A stretch of DNA of 64,000 bases, taken from assembly GCF_052076145.1 (NCBI RefSeq), contig NZ_CP197246.1:7564001-7628000 (forward strand). The letters are read 5' to 3'. Every line of letters starts with the position of its first letter. The stretch's first letter is position 1. This DNA is from Kitasatospora sp052076145 (GTDB taxonomy: Bacteria > Actinomycetota > Actinomycetes > Streptomycetales > Streptomycetaceae). A model generated the notes under the pieces. The model had not been told where the DNA came from. It worked only from the letters and a program-made list of their open reading frames with translations, and did not search any database. This document shows positions 1 to 10,291 of this stretch, piece after piece. A program made the position numbers and the translations under genes.

Positions 1-132
1 GTCGTGGCCGACCAGGAGACCGGCGCCAACCTGCTCGCCTTCCGGGTCTGGGGCGCCTGTGACGCGGACGGGGTGGAGCTGTACGCCCCCGACGGCAGCG
101 TGGTCTGCCTCGTCCTCACCACCAACTGCTGA
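1..132 (+). CDS. C-terminal end of an unidentified protein (partial)
   Basis: An open frame runs from the first base to a TGA at 130-132 and supplies the last 43 residues of a protein that begins before the window. The tail is mixed polar and hydrophobic, with Cys near positions 20, 36 and 42 of the visible part. It ends just before a strong hairpin. I recognise no family in so short a piece. Codon use (G/C in third position) fits a real gene. Confidence 0.55.
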   Translation, partial: VVADQETGANLLAFRVWGACDADGVELYAPDGSVVCLVLTTNC

Positions 133-161
133 GCGGCCCCGCCGGAGACCGGCGGGGCCGC
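133..161. terminator. Bidirectional hairpin terminator between convergent genes
   Basis: A perfect 13-bp inverted repeat (133-145 pairing with 149-161) encloses the 3-nt loop AGA. It starts directly after the stop codon of the partial gene and lies 16 bases beyond the stop of the leftward permease gene. It is placed to end transcription from both sides. There is no U-tract, which is normal in high-GC actinobacteria. Confidence 0.75.
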
Positions 162-177
162 GTGCGCGACGGCTGCG

Positions 178-1527
178 TCAGGCGCGGCCGGCGGCCTTCT
201 GGGTGCGGCGGGCGAGGGAGTCGATGACCACGGCGGCGAGCAGGACCGCGCCGGTGATCATGAACTGGATGGCGTTGCTCAGGCCCTGGATGTTCATGCC
301 CGACTGGATCGAGCTGATCACCAGCGCGCCGAGCAGCGCCGACCAGGTCGAGCCGCGCCCGCCGAAGAGGCTGGTGCCGCCGATGACGGCGGCGGCGATC
401 GCGTTCATCAGCAGGTTGCCGCCGCCGGAGGTCTGACTGGCGGACTGGATCTGGGCGGCCAGGAAGAGCCCACCGACGGCGGCCATGGTGGAGCAGATCA
501 TGAAGACCGTCGTCCGGGTCCACGGCACGTTGATGCCGGCGCGCCGGGCCCCCTCGATGTTCCCGCCGAGGGCGAAGACCTTCCGCCCGTAGCCGGTGCG
601 GCGCAGCACGAAGTCCAACACCACGATGAAGACGAGGAAGACCAGCAGCGCCAGCGGCAGCCCCTTGTACTGGTTGAGGGTGTACGCGGCCAGGTACGCG
701 ACCACGGCCAGCACCGCCGTGCGCAGCGCGATGTCGGTGGCCGGCCGGGAGGGCACCCCGGCGGCCCGCCGCCGTCGGGTGTCCAACAGCGCCGCGCCGA
801 GGAACAGCGCGACACCGGCCGTGGCCAGCCCGTACGCGGCGGCCTGTTGGCCGTAGATGGTGCTGTAGAGCCGCGAGACGATGTCCTTGCCGCTCAGGTT
901 GACGGTGCCGCTGGCGCCGAGCACCTGGAGCATCAGGCCGTTCCAGCCCAGGTTGCCCGCCAGGGTGACGACGAAGGCCGGCACGCCGATCCGGGCGAAG
1001 AAGAAGCCGTGCACCAGGCCGACCAGGGTGCCGCCGAGGATGGCGCAGACGAGGGCCACCCACTGGTTGACGCCGTGGGTCACGTCCATCACCGCGAAGA
1101 TCGCGGCGCACAGCCCGCTGACCGAGCCGACCGAGAGGTCGATCTCGCCGAGCAGGAGGACGAAGACCACGCCGATCGCGATCATCCCGGTGCCGACGAT
1201 CTGCTGGGACAGGTTGGAGAGGTTCTGGGCCGACAGGAAGCTGCTGTTCAGGCTCCCGAAGACGGCCCAGATCACGATCAGCGCCAGCACCACCGGCAGC
1301 GAGCCGAGCTCGCCGCTGCTGATCCGGCGCTTGAACTCGCCGAGGTAGCCCTTGACGCCCTCCTGGCGGACGATCAGGCGCGGGTCCACCGCCGGGGTGG
1401 CCTCGGCGGCGACCGGCACCGGCGCGTTGACGCCGCCGGTGGGCATCGAGTCCTCCGGCAGGTGGTGCGGCCGGGAGCCGTCGTCGAAGCGGCCTTCGGT
1501 GCGCGGGGAGTCGGGGTCGTCGGTCAC
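178..1527 (-). CDS. Sugar ABC transporter permease, XylH/RbsC type
   Basis: Membrane channel subunit of a carbohydrate ABC importer (BPD_transp_2 family). The 449-residue protein starts at a GTG whose bases overlap the TGA of the upstream ATPase gene (GTGA), so the two are translationally coupled. An acidic, Pro-rich cytoplasmic leader of about 60 residues comes first, then roughly ten hydrophobic segments. The conserved signature E-I-D-L-S-V-G-S lies near one third of the protein, and G-G-T-S-L-F-G-G-R-G near the C-terminus. Both are typical of xylose/ribose permeases of the XylH class. It is the last gene of a three-gene leftward operon. The sugar cannot be fixed from sequence; xylose is the nearest guess from the binding protein. 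Confidence 0.9.
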   Translation of the reverse strand: MTDDPDSPRTEGRFDDGSRPHHLPEDSMPTGGVNAPVPVAAEATPAVDPRLIVRQEGVKGYLGEFKRRISSGELGSLPVVLALIVIWAVFGSLNSSFLSAQNLSNLSQQIVGTGMIAIGVVFVLLLGEIDLSVGSVSGLCAAIFAVMDVTHGVNQWVALVCAILGGTLVGLVHGFFFARIGVPAFVVTLAGNLGWNGLMLQVLGASGTVNLSGKDIVSRLYSTIYGQQAAAYGLATAGVALFLGAALLDTRRRRAAGVPSRPATDIALRTAVLAVVAYLAAYTLNQYKGLPLALLVFLVFIVVLDFVLRRTGYGRKVFALGGNIEGARRAGINVPWTRTTVFMICSTMAAVGGLFLAAQIQSASQTSGGGNLLMNAIAAAVIGGTSLFGGRGSTWSALLGALVISSIQSGMNIQGLSNAIQFMITGAVLLAAVVIDSLARRTQKAAGRA

Positions 1528-2303
1528 TGGGTGTCCTCCGTGCCACGGGCCTTGCGGCGGGTCACGGCGTTGTCCGTGGCGCCGGTGATGGCCGAGATGA
1601 TCTCCTCCTGGCTGGTGGAGCGGCGGTCGAAGACCCCGTTGTTGCGGCCGAGCCGCAGCACCGCGATCCGGTCCGCGACCGCCATCACGTCGGCCATGTT
1701 GTGGCTGATCAGGATGACGCCGAGGCCCTGGCCGCGGAGCCGCTCGACCAGGTCGAGCACCTGGGCCGTCTGCTCCACGCCGAGCGCCGCCGTCGGCTCG
1801 TCCAGGATGACCACCTTGGGCGAGCCGATCAGCGACCGGGCGATGGCGACCACTTGCCGCTGGCCGCCGGAGAGCGAGGCGATCGGGATGCGCACGCTCG
1901 GGATGCGGATCGACAGGGTGTCGAGCAGCGCCCGGGAGCGCTTCTCCATCTCGACCTCGTTCAGCACGCCGAAGCGCTTGATCTCCCGGCCGAGGAAGAG
2001 GTTGCCGACGACGTCGAGGTTGTCGCAGAGCGCCAGGTCCTGGTAGACCGTGGCCACGCCCAAGTGCTGGGCGTCCTGCGGCCGGTGGATGCTGACCGGC
2101 TTGCCCTGCCACTCGATGACACCCTCGTCCGGCTGATTGACCCCGGCGATCGACTTGACCAGGGTCGACTTGCCCGCGCCGTTGTCGCCCACCAGGGCGA
2201 CGACTTCGCCGGCGTTCACCTCCAACTCGATGTCGGTCAGCGCCTGGACGGCGCCGAACCGCTTGGAGACCCCGCGCAGGGCCAGGACCGGACCGGATGT
2301 CAT
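1524..2303 (-). CDS. Sugar ABC transporter ATP-binding protein, XylG type
   Basis: The 259-residue ATPase energises the adjacent permease. Walker A is G-D-N-G-A-G-K-S-T (about 39-47), the signature motif is L-S-G-G-Q, Walker B is V-V-I-L-D-E-P-T, and the switch histidine follows in I-S-H-N. It has one nucleotide-binding domain, whereas classical RbsA/XylG ATPases carry two in tandem, so it probably works as a homodimer. This half-size form is common in actinobacterial sugar importers. Its stop overlaps the GTG of the permease, and its start lies 13 bases after the binding-protein stop. Confidence 0.92.
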   Translation of the reverse strand: MTSGPVLALRGVSKRFGAVQALTDIELEVNAGEVVALVGDNGAGKSTLVKSIAGVNQPDEGVIEWQGKPVSIHRPQDAQHLGVATVYQDLALCDNLDVVGNLFLGREIKRFGVLNEVEMEKRSRALLDTLSIRIPSVRIPIASLSGGQRQVVAIARSLIGSPKVVILDEPTAALGVEQTAQVLDLVERLRGQGLGVILISHNMADVMAVADRIAVLRLGRNNGVFDRRSTSQEEIISAITGATDNAVTRRKARGTEDTQ

Positions 2304-2316
2304 CGCGCGCCCCCGG

Positions 2317-3420
2317 CTACTGGAGGCCTGCGGCGGTGCAGGCGGCGGCGAAGTCCGGGGTGCAGATCTGCGCCACGGTGTAGAGGCCGTCGGCCACCAC
2401 GGTGGTCTTGATGTTGTCCTTGTTCAGCACGATCGGGGTGATCAGGTTCGACTTGACGGCGGTGCCGCTGCCGCTGGTCGCGGTGGTCGGGGCCACCGAG
2501 GAGTCGATCTCCTTGCCCAGGCCGAGGTTGACGGCCATGGTGGCGGCGGTCTCCGCCTCCGGCTTGTACGGCTTGTAGATGGACATGGTCTGGGTCCCCG
2601 CGACGATCCGCTGCACCGCGTCCAGCTGCGCGTCCTGACCGGTCAGCGGCACGCTCAGCCCGGCGGCCTTGAGGGCGGTGGCGATACCGGCGGCCATGCC
2701 GTCGTTCGCCGAGTAGACCCCGACGACGTTGGGCGCGCCGATCGCCGTGATCGCGGCGCTGGCCTCCTGGTTGGCGGTGTTCGGGTCCCAGGCCGGGGTG
2801 TCGTACTCCTTGCCGATCTTGAGCTTGCCGTCGATCGCGCTGTGCGCACCGGCCTTGAACTGGGCGGCGTTCGGGTCGGTGGGCGAGCCGTTGATCATGA
2901 TGATCTGCCCGCTCGCCGCCTTGCTCCCGACCGCCGTGACCAGCGCCTGGCCCTGGAGCTGCCCGACCTTGTTGTTGTCGAACGACACGTACGCGTCCAC
3001 CGGCCCCTGGGCCAGGCGGTCGTACGCGACCACCTTGACGCCCGCGTCGTGCGCCTTCTGGACGGAGGACTGGATCGCCTTGGCGTCCACCGCGTCCAGG
3101 ATCAGCACCTTGTCGCCCTTGGTGAGCGCGGTGTCGACCTGGGTCTGCTGCTGCGTCGCGTCCTGGTTGGCGTTGTAGTAGTCGATCGTGGCGTTCGGGG
3201 CCAGTGCCTTGATCTTCGCCTCGATCAGCGGCCGGTCGAACTGCTCGTACCGGGTGGTCTTTGACTCCGGCAGCAGCAGCCCGATCTTGAGCGCGGTGGT
3301 CGAGCCGCTGGCGCTGCTCCCACCGCCGCTCGACTGCTTGGCGCTGCCACAGGCGGCGGCGCCCAGGGCAAGGGCGGTCACGGCCGTCGCCAGGACGGTA
3401 CGGCGCAGAACCACATTCAT
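2317..3420 (-). CDS. Sugar ABC transporter substrate-binding lipoprotein, XylF-like
   Basis: Extracytoplasmic ligand-binding subunit of the importer, 367 residues. The ATG at 3420 is followed by a short basic segment, a hydrophobic stretch and the lipobox A-A-C-G, so the mature protein is lipid-anchored through Cys at about residue 22. A Ser/Gly-rich linker then leads into a type I periplasmic-binding fold (Peripla_BP_4). The sequence K-I-G-L-L-L-P-E near the start of the fold and the D-A-V-D-A-K-A-I and N-D-G-M-A-A-G-I patterns resemble D-xylose-binding proteins. It is the first gene of the operon, which is usual, and gives the best clue to the substrate, although other pentoses are possible. 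Confidence 0.9.
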   Translation of the reverse strand: MNVVLRRTVLATAVTALALGAAACGSAKQSSGGGSSASGSTTALKIGLLLPESKTTRYEQFDRPLIEAKIKALAPNATIDYYNANQDATQQQTQVDTALTKGDKVLILDAVDAKAIQSSVQKAHDAGVKVVAYDRLAQGPVDAYVSFDNNKVGQLQGQALVTAVGSKAASGQIIMINGSPTDPNAAQFKAGAHSAIDGKLKIGKEYDTPAWDPNTANQEASAAITAIGAPNVVGVYSANDGMAAGIATALKAAGLSVPLTGQDAQLDAVQRIVAGTQTMSIYKPYKPEAETAATMAVNLGLGKEIDSSVAPTTATSGSGTAVKSNLITPIVLNKDNIKTTVVADGLYTVAQICTPDFAAACTAAGLQ

Positions 3421-3627
3421 CAGGATGCCTCCAGTGTCGGTCCGCCCCCGGCTTAGAGTCTGCGAACCGGAAGCCCCCACCACGAGGCAGGCTGCGCCGA
3501 AAGGGCTCAGACTGCCCCCATCCGGCCCAGTGCGAGCACACGAACCGATCATATTTCTCTCATAAAGTCGCGGTAGGACTTGGTGTTCGAACGAGTTCTG
3601 ACTGAATGTCGGAGAAACGGTGGAATC

Positions 3628-4890
3628 GTGCGGGTTGCTCGCGGCGTGACCGTCCTGTTGTCAGTGGGGGTCGTCGCGGCCTTCGCCCTGGCCACCGAAG
3701 TCCCCGGTTCGAAGAGCGGGCCGGCCGCGGCCGCTCCGGCCAGCTCCTCGGCCGGCCGGAGCGGCACACCGTCCGGCAGCCCCAGTGCGAGCCCCAGCCC
3801 CAGCCCGTCGCCGACCTGGGACGGCCAGGTGAAGGCGCTCGGCGACGGCTCCACCTCCGACACCGGCCCGCAGCCCAAGCAGTCCAGGGCCGAGAAGCTG
3901 AAGCCCGGTGAGAAGCCGCCGCAGTTCGTGGTGTTCTCGTGGGACGGGGCGCTGGAGAACGACGACGGCCTGTTCTCGCGCTTCCGCGAGCTGGGCGAGG
4001 AGAACAACGCCCAGATGACGTTCTTCCTGAGCGGCATCTACACCGTGCCCAAGTCCAAGCGCACGCTCTACCACCCGCCGCAGCACGACGTCGGCTCCGC
4101 CGCCATCGACTTCCCCACCGATGCCCACGTCAAGGACACCCTGGAGCAGCTGCGGCTGGCCTGGCAGGCCGGGAACGAGATCGGCACCCACTTCAACGGG
4201 CACTTCTGCGGCGCCAAGGGCGGCGGCGACTGGAGCACCGAGGAGTGGAAGAGCGAGCTCGACCAGGCGGTCTCCTTCGTCACCCACTGGAAGACCAACA
4301 CCGGCTTCAAGGACCTCCCGCCGCTGCCCTTCGACTACACCAAGGAGCTCGTCGGGGGCCGTGCCCCCTGCCTGGAAGGGCAGAAGAACCTGCTCCCGGC
4401 CGAGAAGGCGGACGGCTTCCGGTACGACGCCAGTTCACCGGGTGAATTCCAGGTCTGGCCCGGCAAGAAGGGCGGTATCTGGAACTTCCCGCTCCAACTG
4501 CTGCCCTTTCCGGGCAAGTCGACCCAGGGCCTTTCGATGGACTTCAACTTCCTCGCAGGGCAGTCCGGGGACAGCACCGAGGGCAATCCGAAGAAGTACG
4601 CAGAATGGGAGAAGCAGACCCGCGAAAGCTATCTCAGCGGTTTCGAGCGGGTCTACAACGGAAGTCGGGCCCCGCTGTTCATCGGGAATCACTTCGAGAC
4701 CTGGAACGGCGGCATCTACATGCAGGCCATCGAGGACGTGATGAAGAGCGTGTGCAAGCGGGACGGCGTCCGCTGCGTCTCCTTCCGCCAGGTCGCCGAC
4801 TGGCTGGACGCCCAGGACCCGAAGGTCCTCGACCAGCTGCGCGGGCTGGACCCGGCCCAGCCCGCCGACTGGTCACGCCTGGTCAAGTGA
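3628..4890 (+). CDS. Secreted polysaccharide deacetylase-like protein
   Basis: Predicted exported protein of about 420 residues. A hydrophobic signal or anchor (V-L-L-S-V-G-V-V-A-A-F) is followed by a low-complexity Ser/Pro linker, then a globular domain. That domain carries NodB-like motifs: F-S-W-D-G, in place of the usual T-F-D-D, and T-H-F-N-G-H with the two metal-binding histidines. It could remove acetyl groups from wall or extracellular polysaccharide, but the altered first motif leaves activity open. I chose the GTG at 3628 because a GGAG lies 13 bases upstream and the signal peptide then starts cleanly; in-frame TTG/GTG codons at 3580/3583 would add 15-16 residues. It diverges from the sugar importer. 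Confidence 0.8.
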   Translation: MRVARGVTVLLSVGVVAAFALATEVPGSKSGPAAAAPASSSAGRSGTPSGSPSASPSPSPSPTWDGQVKALGDGSTSDTGPQPKQSRAEKLKPGEKPPQFVVFSWDGALENDDGLFSRFRELGEENNAQMTFFLSGIYTVPKSKRTLYHPPQHDVGSAAIDFPTDAHVKDTLEQLRLAWQAGNEIGTHFNGHFCGAKGGGDWSTEEWKSELDQAVSFVTHWKTNTGFKDLPPLPFDYTKELVGGRAPCLEGQKNLLPAEKADGFRYDASSPGEFQVWPGKKGGIWNFPLQLLPFPGKSTQGLSMDFNFLAGQSGDSTEGNPKKYAEWEKQTRESYLSGFERVYNGSRAPLFIGNHFETWNGGIYMQAIEDVMKSVCKRDGVRCVSFRQVADWLDAQDPKVLDQLRGLDPAQPADWSRLVK

Positions 4891-4898
4891 CCGAGGGC

Positions 4899-4927
4899 CG
4901 AGAGGCTGCGGCCCCCGCAGCCTCTCG
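4899..4927. terminator. Hairpin terminator between convergent genes
   Basis: A perfect 13-bp inverted repeat (4899-4911 with 4915-4927, loop CCC) starts nine bases after the deacetylase stop and ends 15 bases before the stop of the leftward penicillin-binding protein gene. It can serve both genes. Confidence 0.75.
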
Positions 4928-4941
4928 ACCCCCGACGGATC

Positions 4942-6957
4942 TCACCTGTCCTGGCCGCCGGCCGTCTTCATGTACGAGGTCCAGATCCGGGTGGGCAGAG
5001 CGGAGTCCGGAGCATCCGGGGCGGCGCCGCCCAGCCCCTCCAGCGAGAGCAGCTTCAGGTCCTTCAGGTCCGCCCGGAAGACCGTCACGGCCGTGGACAC
5101 CTGCCCGCTGTAGCCGACGAACCAGCCCGCCGTACGGTCCGTGGTGGTGCCGGGCTTCCCGGCCAGGCCGGGGCCGGCCTCCGCCGCCGAGGTGGCGCTC
5201 CCGGTGCGGACGGCGCCCTTGAGCGCCGCGTCCACCTCCCCGGCGGCAGCTGCGGGCAGTGCCTGCACGGTGGCCGGCAGCCGCAGCGCGAGCGGCGCGC
5301 CGTTCCGGGTGATCCTGAGCACCGAGTACGGGTCCGTGTGGCGGCCGCCCGCGGCGAAGGCGGCGTACGCGTCGGCCGTCCTGATCGCGCTCGGCGTGGA
5401 GTTCCCGACCCCGAAGGCGGGCACCAACTCGCCCATGCTGCTGGGGAGCAGGCCCAGGTCCGTGGCGGTCTTCACCACCCGGTCCAGGCCGACGTCCATG
5501 CCGAGCTGCATCATCGGCCCGTTGACCGAGTCCTCCACCGCGCTCCGCAGGGTGACGCTGCCCAGGCTCCGCCTGCCGTCGTTGGCGGTCTTCACGATCT
5601 TCCCGTCCCGCCCCCAGTACGGTCCTTCCGGGGTCATCACGTTCACGCCGTTGTCGCCGTCGTAGCTGGTGCTGGGCAGGACCGGCGTACGGGCGCCGCC
5701 CCGCTTGTGCTGCACGCCCTGGCTGAGCCCCGCTGCGTACACCAGCGGGGTGAACGCCGAACCGACCGGCACCGTCGAGGTGTTGGCGTTGTCGAAGCCC
5801 TGCTTCAGGTAGTCGGGGCCGCCGTAGAGCGCGAGGAGTCTCCCGTCGGGGGCCACCGACGCTGCGCCGACGTGCAGGAGCTTGTCGGCATCGCGGCTGT
5901 GCGGGTCGATGTCCTTGGTGGCGTCCTGCACGGCGGCGGCCAGGGCGTTGACCCTCGGCTTCTCGAAGGTGGTCCAGATCTGGTGACCGCCGAGGTCGAA
6001 GCGGGCCGGTGTGATGTCGGTGTGGCTCTCCACGTAGTTCCTGGCCATGTCCACCAGGTACCCGACCTGGCCGCTCAGCCCCACCCCCTTCGGCTGGGGC
6101 TTCGGCTCGGGGAACACCGTGTAGGTGGCGCGCTCGGCGGCGGAGAGCTTGCCGACCTTCACCATCCGGTTGAGGATCCAGGACCACCGGTCCTCGGCCC
6201 GCTTGTGGTTCTCCGGGCCGAGCGCCGGGTCGAACTGCCCGGCCCCGTTCAACAGGGCGGCCAGGAAGGCCCCTTCGCTCGGGTTGAGCTGCGAGACGTC
6301 CTTGCCGTAGTACGCCGCCGCAGCGCGTTCGATGCCGTAACTGCCCCGCCCGAACCAACTGGTGTTCAGATACCCGGCCAGGATGTCCTGCTTGGTCATC
6401 CGATGGTCCAGTTTGACCGCTATGACGATCTCGCGCAGCTTGCGGGAGACGTCCTGACGCTGGTTCAGATAGCTGTTCTTGACGTACTGCTGAGTGATGG
6501 TCGAACCACCCTGGGTGTCGCCGCCCGAGCCCATCCGGTAGACCGCCCGGGTGATGCCCGTGAAGGAGATCCCCGGGTCGGAGTAGAAGGTCTCGTTCTC
6601 GGCGGCCAGCACGGCCCACTGCACCGACTGCGGCACCCGGTCGAGCGACACCTCCTGCCGGTTGATCTCGCCGACCCGGGCCATCTCGGTGCCGTCCGCC
6701 CAGTAGTAGACGTTGTTCTGCTGGGTGGCGAAGGCGTTCAGGTCGTCCGGGACGTGGGTGGTGACGAAGAACCAGGTCAGCCACCCCGTCAGCACCAGCG
6801 CCCCGGCACTCGCCACCAGGAGCAGCTGCCGCCAGGACGGGAGCCAGCGGCGGAGCCCGCGCCGCCCCTTCCGCGGGTAGTCGACGCGCTGCCACGGACG
6901 CCACCGGCGCCGTCCGGGCTTCTCCGCCTCGGCCCCGTCACTCTCGTGAGCTCGCAC
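4942..6957 (-). CDS. Class A penicillin-binding protein with altered transpeptidase motifs
   Basis: Bifunctional-type murein synthase of 671 residues: a basic cytoplasmic tail, one membrane segment (about 50-75), a family 51 glycosyltransferase domain (A-E-N-E-T-F, Q-G-G-S-T-I-T-Q-Q) and a transpeptidase domain. The transpeptidase motifs are unusual. The S-x-x-K box reads S-A-F-T (Ser400, Thr403), S-x-N is intact (Ser477-Asn479), and K-T-G reads K-P-G (601-603). Without the general-base lysine, transpeptidation is doubtful, so the protein may be mainly a glycan polymerase or a scaffold. The GTG start at 6957 has GGAG a suitable distance upstream. It diverges from hypX. Confidence 0.88.
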   Translation of the reverse strand: MRAHESDGAEAEKPGRRRWRPWQRVDYPRKGRRGLRRWLPSWRQLLLVASAGALVLTGWLTWFFVTTHVPDDLNAFATQQNNVYYWADGTEMARVGEINRQEVSLDRVPQSVQWAVLAAENETFYSDPGISFTGITRAVYRMGSGGDTQGGSTITQQYVKNSYLNQRQDVSRKLREIVIAVKLDHRMTKQDILAGYLNTSWFGRGSYGIERAAAAYYGKDVSQLNPSEGAFLAALLNGAGQFDPALGPENHKRAEDRWSWILNRMVKVGKLSAAERATYTVFPEPKPQPKGVGLSGQVGYLVDMARNYVESHTDITPARFDLGGHQIWTTFEKPRVNALAAAVQDATKDIDPHSRDADKLLHVGAASVAPDGRLLALYGGPDYLKQGFDNANTSTVPVGSAFTPLVYAAGLSQGVQHKRGGARTPVLPSTSYDGDNGVNVMTPEGPYWGRDGKIVKTANDGRRSLGSVTLRSAVEDSVNGPMMQLGMDVGLDRVVKTATDLGLLPSSMGELVPAFGVGNSTPSAIRTADAYAAFAAGGRHTDPYSVLRITRNGAPLALRLPATVQALPAAAAGEVDAALKGAVRTGSATSAAEAGPGLAGKPGTTTDRTAGWFVGYSGQVSTAVTVFRADLKDLKLLSLEGLGGAAPDAPDSALPTRIWTSYMKTAGGQDR

Positions 6958-7177
6958 AGTCCGGTCTCCGATTCGCTTGTGGGGCAGATCCCTTCGTACA
7001 CACAGACGCGTCGGGGCTGCACCGGCGACCCACCGGAGGAGTGTGATCGCGGTCATACCGGGCCGACCGGGTGACCCGTCGGAGTGCCTGCGCCCGGTCT
7101 GCCCGGCGGCGGGGGGAGGATCGCGGCACCGGCGGGCCGGCACGCCTGCGCAGGCCCGCGCCGTCCGGGAGGGTGCG

Positions 7178-8911
7178 ATGCGGATCCTGCTCGTCGCGAG
7201 CGCGTTCAACAGCCTGACCCAGCGTGTGTTCGCCGAACTGCGCGAACACGGCCACACCCTGGCCGTCCACCTGCACGGCGAGGACGACCCGCTCCGGGCG
7301 GCCGTCCGGGCGTTCGCGCCGGAGCTGGTCGTCGCCCCGATGCTCAGGACGGCGCTGCCGCGCGACGTCTGGTCGGCGCACACCTGCCTGATCGTCCACC
7401 CGGGCCCGCTCGGCGACCGGGGGCCGTCCTCGCTGGACTGGGCGATCCACGACGGCGCGGGCCGCTGGGGAGTGACGGTGCTCCAGGCCGGTGAGGTGAT
7501 GGACGGCGGCGACGTTTGGGCCACCGCGCACCTCACCGTGCCGCCCGTCGGCAAGAGCGACCTCTACCGCAACGAGGTCTCGGACGCCGCGCTGCGCGCC
7601 GTCCGGCTCGCCGTGGAGCGCTTTGCCTCGGGCCGGTTCCGCCCGCGCCGCCAGGCCGGCCCGCAGTGGCCGGTCACCGAGCGGACCAGGCCCTACCTGC
7701 GCCAGCCGGTGCGGCGGATCGACTGGGCCGCCGACCCGACCGCGACGGTGCTGCGCAGGCTCCGGGCGGCCGATTCGCAGCCCGGTGTGCTCGACGAGCT
7801 GCTCGACGGCGAGTGGTACCTGCACGGCGGCCACCCGGAGGACGAACTCCGTGGAGAGCCCGGCGAGTTGCTGGCCACCCGGGCCGGAGCGGTCTGCCGG
7901 GCGACGGTGGACGGCGCGGTCTGGCTGCCCGAGCTGCGCGAGCGCCGCCGCCCGGACGGCCCGGCGACGTTCAAGCTGCCCGCGACCCTCGCCCTCGGCA
8001 GCCGCCCGTCCGGACTGCCGCCGCTGCCCGAACTGCCCGAGGTGCCCGCTCCGCTGGAGCTGCCGGGGCAGCGCCGCACCTGGACGGACCTGCGCTACCG
8101 CGAGGACGGCCCGGTCGGCTTCCTCCGGTTCTCCTTCCCCGGCGGGGCGATGAGCACCGAGCACTGCCGCCGCCTGCTGGCGGCCTACCGGTACGCCTGC
8201 GCCCGCCCGACCGGTGTGCTGGTGCTCGGCGGCGGCCGGGACTTCTTCTCCAACGGCATCCACCTGAACGTGATCGAGGCCGCCGCCGACGCGTCGGCGG
8301 AGTCCTGGGCCAACATCAACGCGATGAACGACCTGGTGGAGGCCGTCCTCACCACCACCGACCGCCTGGTGGTGGCCGCCCTCGGCGGCAACGCGGCGGC
8401 GGGCGGGGCGATGCTGGCGCTGGCCGCCGACGAGGTCTGGTGCCGCGACGGTGCGGTGCTCAACCCGCACTACCGCCTGATGGGCCTGCACGGCTCGGAG
8501 TACTGGACCTACACCCTGCCGCGCCGGGTCGGCCCCGCGATGGCCGCCCGGCTCACCGGGCAGGCCCTCCCGGTCACCGCCGCGCGGGCCGAGCGGGCAG
8601 GGCTGGTCGACCGGGTGGTCACGGCGGCCCCCGGCGCCTTCCCGGCGGAGGTCGCCCGGCTGGCCGGGCAGCTGGCCACTGCCCAGGGGCTGCGACGCCG
8701 CATCGGCGAGAAGAAGGCCGCCCGCGAACGCGACGAGGCGCACCGCCCGCTCGCCGACCACCGCGCGGCCGAACTCGCCCTGATGCGACGCGACTTCGCC
8801 CCGGGCGCGCCGTACCACGCGCTGCGCTCGGCCTTCGTCTGCAAGACCCCCGCCGTCGGCACCCCGCCCCACCTGGCGGGCGAGCACACCCGCTGGACGG
8901 CGCCGGGGTAG
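7178..8911 (+). CDS. hypX: Hydrogenase maturation protein HypX (CO-ligand synthesis)
   Basis: HypX makes the CO ligand of the [NiFe] active site from the formyl group of N10-formyl-tetrahydrofolate during aerobic maturation. The 577-residue protein has the expected two modules. The N-terminal formyltransferase-like domain has the motifs H-P-G-P-L-G-D-R-G and E-V-M-D-G-G-D-V-W. The C-terminal crotonase (enoyl-CoA hydratase-like) domain begins near residue 300, with G-G-R-D-F-F-S-N-G-I-H and G-G-N-A-A-A-G-G. The ATG at 7178 follows a GGGAGGG ribosome site by a few bases. It opens a rightward hydrogenase locus, 215 bases ahead of hhyS. Presence of HypX indicates an enzyme assembled in air. Confidence 0.93.
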   Translation: MRILLVASAFNSLTQRVFAELREHGHTLAVHLHGEDDPLRAAVRAFAPELVVAPMLRTALPRDVWSAHTCLIVHPGPLGDRGPSSLDWAIHDGAGRWGVTVLQAGEVMDGGDVWATAHLTVPPVGKSDLYRNEVSDAALRAVRLAVERFASGRFRPRRQAGPQWPVTERTRPYLRQPVRRIDWAADPTATVLRRLRAADSQPGVLDELLDGEWYLHGGHPEDELRGEPGELLATRAGAVCRATVDGAVWLPELRERRRPDGPATFKLPATLALGSRPSGLPPLPELPEVPAPLELPGQRRTWTDLRYREDGPVGFLRFSFPGGAMSTEHCRRLLAAYRYACARPTGVLVLGGGRDFFSNGIHLNVIEAAADASAESWANINAMNDLVEAVLTTTDRLVVAALGGNAAAGGAMLALAADEVWCRDGAVLNPHYRLMGLHGSEYWTYTLPRRVGPAMAARLTGQALPVTAARAERAGLVDRVVTAAPGAFPAEVARLAGQLATAQGLRRRIGEKKAARERDEAHRPLADHRAAELALMRRDFAPGAPYHALRSAFVCKTPAVGTPPHLAGEHTRWTAPG

Positions 8912-9126
8912 CCGGCCCCTGCCCGCCGGTCACCCGATCGGGCTGCCCGGTGGCCGTGGGTTTCCCCGGCCTCCCGGGGCCCGTGGCGGTTCGGCCGACC
9001 GGTGGGAGAGGGGCGCTGCGGGGGTGTGTCCGGCCGCGCTTGCCGAACCGGCTCGCGGGATCGCTGGTATGAAGATTCTGGGCCTGTTATGTCGGGCTCG
9101 TCCCAGTTTCTTGAGGAGGCATCCTC

Positions 9127-10215
<1,089 letters not shown>

Positions 10216-10291
10216 TCCGCTGACGCCTTGCAGCCGGCCGGCCTTCCCGCCCGGTGACCTCCCCCGAACGACGAGAGGCAGTACAGAGACG

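Noticed and set aside
847..2046. Long open frame on the plus strand opposite the ABC permease and ATPase genes
   Set aside because: It is an antisense shadow caused by very high third-position GC; its translation is rich in Arg/Asp/His with no fold, while the minus-strand frames carry clear family motifs.
5338..7074. 578-residue open frame opposite the penicillin-binding protein gene
   Set aside because: Antisense shadow; the minus-strand product has a full PBP domain order.
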